Of a stretch of 64,000 bases of DNA, positions 63,701 to 64,000 are shown one piece after another. Both the position numbers and the translations under genes were made by a program. This DNA comes from Janthinobacterium sp. 64 (GTDB lineage Bacteria > Pseudomonadota > Gammaproteobacteria > Burkholderiales > Burkholderiaceae_D): positions 2,294,001 through 2,358,000 of the forward strand of contig NZ_PHUG01000001.1 of the NCBI RefSeq assembly GCF_002813325.1, written 5' to 3'. Below the pieces are notes generated by a model. It was given only the letters and a program-made list of their open reading frames with translations. It was not told the origin of the DNA and searched no databases. Position 1 is the stretch's first letter. The number at the start of each line of letters is the position of its first letter.

Positions 63701-64000
63701 GGCATTACGCGACGCCAGCGTACCCGTGCCGCTCAGGTTGACGGTATCGCCACCGAGTACATTCGTGATCTGCAGCAAGTTAGCGTTGAGTTTGTCGGTC
63801 GCGTCGTACTCCCTGCCGCCCAGGCTGGCAAGATGCACTTCCAGCGCGCTGATGGTCGCCGCCAGGTTGACGGTCGGCGTGGACAGGATGTAATTGCTGG
63901 CCAGGCCCGCGTTGGCGCCGCTGCCGTCCCCCACCAGCAAGCTGGCCGCCACAGTGCGGGCGCCGGCGTTGACGCTGTCGAAGGTGCCGCTGGCCAACAG
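60704..64000 (-). CDS. TpsA-type repeat exoprotein with YDG modules (3' part)
   Basis: The frame runs off the window edge; 1098 C-terminal residues are visible, so the haemagglutination-type TPS secretion domain is outside. Eleven modules of about 83 residues contain YDG-like motifs (RRYDGS five times, KEYDGS four times, REYDAT, RAFDDT). The sequence is rich in Ala, Gly, Ser, Thr and Val, as in beta-helical filamentous exoproteins. The last 150 residues (SLPLQSDLTPFAAV to DQLLFVVKAQ) are different and carry no motif known to me. It is probably a secreted adhesin exported by the adjacent TpsB. Confidence 0.9.
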   Translation of the reverse strand: MLASGTFDSVNAGARTVAASLLVGDGSGANAGLASNYILSTPTVNLAATISALEVHLASLGGREYDATDKLNANLLQITNVLGGDTVNLSGTGTLASRNAGTQALTGYADLVLDNSNYTFASASLGANVLVTPRALSVQAASGATRRYDGSVHAATGLLSLGGVLAGDSASLSGNAVLASKNVGTQAISGLGTLSLDNANYTLNGVLPAGSVAITALPVNLAAVSGAQKEYDGSVAASAGLLEVSNVVSGDTLVLGGSMNLAGKDAGSQAISTIAGVTLSNSNYTVTGATASGTVLVTPRALSVQAASGATRRYDGSVNAATGLLSLGGVLAGDSASLSGNAVLAGKNVGAQAISGLGTLSLDNANYTLNGVLPAGSVAVTALPVNLAAVSGAQKEYDGSIAAGAGLLEVSNVVSGDTLVLGGSMNLAGKDAGSQAISTIADVTLSNSNYTVTGATASGTVLVTPRALSVNAASGATRRYDGSVHAATGLLSLGGVLAGDSASLSGNAVLASKNVGTQAISGLGTLSLDNANYTLNGVLPAGSVAVTALPVNLAAVSGAQKEYDGSIAAGAGLLEVSNVVSGDTLVLGGSMNLAGKDAGSQAISTIAGVTLSNSNYTVTGATASGTVLVTPRALSVQAASGATRRYDGSVNAATGLLNLGGVLAGDSASLSGNAVLAGKNVGTQAISGLGTLSLDNANYTLNGVLPSGSVAVTALPVNVAAIGGAQKEYDGSIAAGPGLLEVNNLVSGDTLVLGGSMNLAAKDAGSQTISGISGVTLSNSNYTVTGATASGTVLVTPRALSVNAASGATRRYDGSVNAATGLLSLGGVLAGDSASLSGNAVLASKNVGTQAISGLGTLSLDNANYTLNGVLPAGSVAITALPVNVAAVAGASRAFDDTADAAANLLALNGVLAGDSAVLGGKATLSSKEAGNQSIVGLSGLTVSNSNYTLTGANASGTVEIVSVVPVASLASTVAEVSRTSVPAKREVLRELGLPLQSDLTPFAAVPPTVNSSALPLGATFGPNAPLSVLYSPGAGEASESLTLAQMQRLLQPSGAQGNGASQPLRLPVSRNSLMEIVNGGVKLPDGVDQLLFVVKAQ
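61346..63615 (-). repeat. 498-bp tandem repeats within tpsA
   Basis: The anchor GAGCGCGCGC recurs at 61601, 62099, 62597, 63095 and 63593, exactly 498 bp apart, giving about 4.5 near-identical units. Each unit is 166 codons, i.e. two YDG modules, and stays in frame. Copy number could vary by recombination or be misassembled from short reads. Confidence 0.92.

Overview
The window looks like a chromosomal piece of a high-G+C betaproteobacterium (Burkholderiales, Oxalobacteraceae, most like Janthinobacterium). This rests on the pyrG-eno-ftsB order, the protein sequences themselves, the many TonB-dependent receptors and the DnaE2/ImuAB mutasome. No rRNA, tRNA, CRISPR array, prophage or intact insertion sequence was seen. 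Coding density is high and no gene-free stretch exceeds 300 bases.

Layout. 1-5 kb: the 3' end of hslO (Hsp33); a TonB receptor plus glycerophosphodiester phosphodiesterase operon behind four 11-bp-phased Pho-type repeats; and a small-protein pair that includes a 30-residue membrane peptide. 4.8-9 kb: pyrG, eno and ftsB (minus strand), then a PRC-barrel gene and a nested palindromic repeat. 9-14.4 kb: a complete iron or haem uptake operon (chaN-exbB-exbD-tonB-receptor) behind a Fur box. 14.5-20.4 kb: a GlcD-type FAD oxidase, an acetyltransferase, SOS-controlled dnaE2 and a TumE/TumA-type toxin-antitoxin pair. 20.5-28.6 kb: a PhzF-like protein, a third TonB receptor, small enzymes, an OsmC-YcaO protein and a CoaD-like/HD fusion. 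28.6-33.4 kb: a QseBC/PmrAB-type two-component system, an HtrA protease whose promoter carries two QseB/PmrA-type repeats, an Hsp20 chaperone and a lone LuxR-type HTH protein.

33.6-39.8 kb is the most striking locus. It is a tightly overlapping operon of an ECF sigma factor, a membrane anti-sigma factor with a protease-propeptide-like outer domain, an exported caspase-fold protease and an exported TPR-CHAT protease. It reads as a self-contained proteolytic envelope-signalling system and is the best candidate here for something undescribed.

39.8-53 kb: a hydrolase, a GST, an S41 peptidase of lower G+C next to a hydrolase gene fragment, imuA-imuB behind a near-perfect LexA box, an antiporter, a clostridial-toxin-like (GT44) glycosyltransferase fused to a GNAT domain beside an MFS exporter, a PHB-depolymerase-type esterase and a second PRC-barrel gene. 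53-64 kb: a REPIN-like pair of REP hairpins that touches the hrpA stop codon, hrpA, argA, and a two-partner secretion locus. In that locus tpsA precedes tpsB and carries 498-bp near-identical tandem repeats.

Regulatory logic visible in the DNA: phosphate (Pho repeats), iron (Fur), DNA damage (two LexA boxes that link imuAB and dnaE2 about 26 kb apart), envelope stress (QseB-type boxes at htrA; the ECF operon) and heat shock (a sigma-32-like promoter at hsp20).
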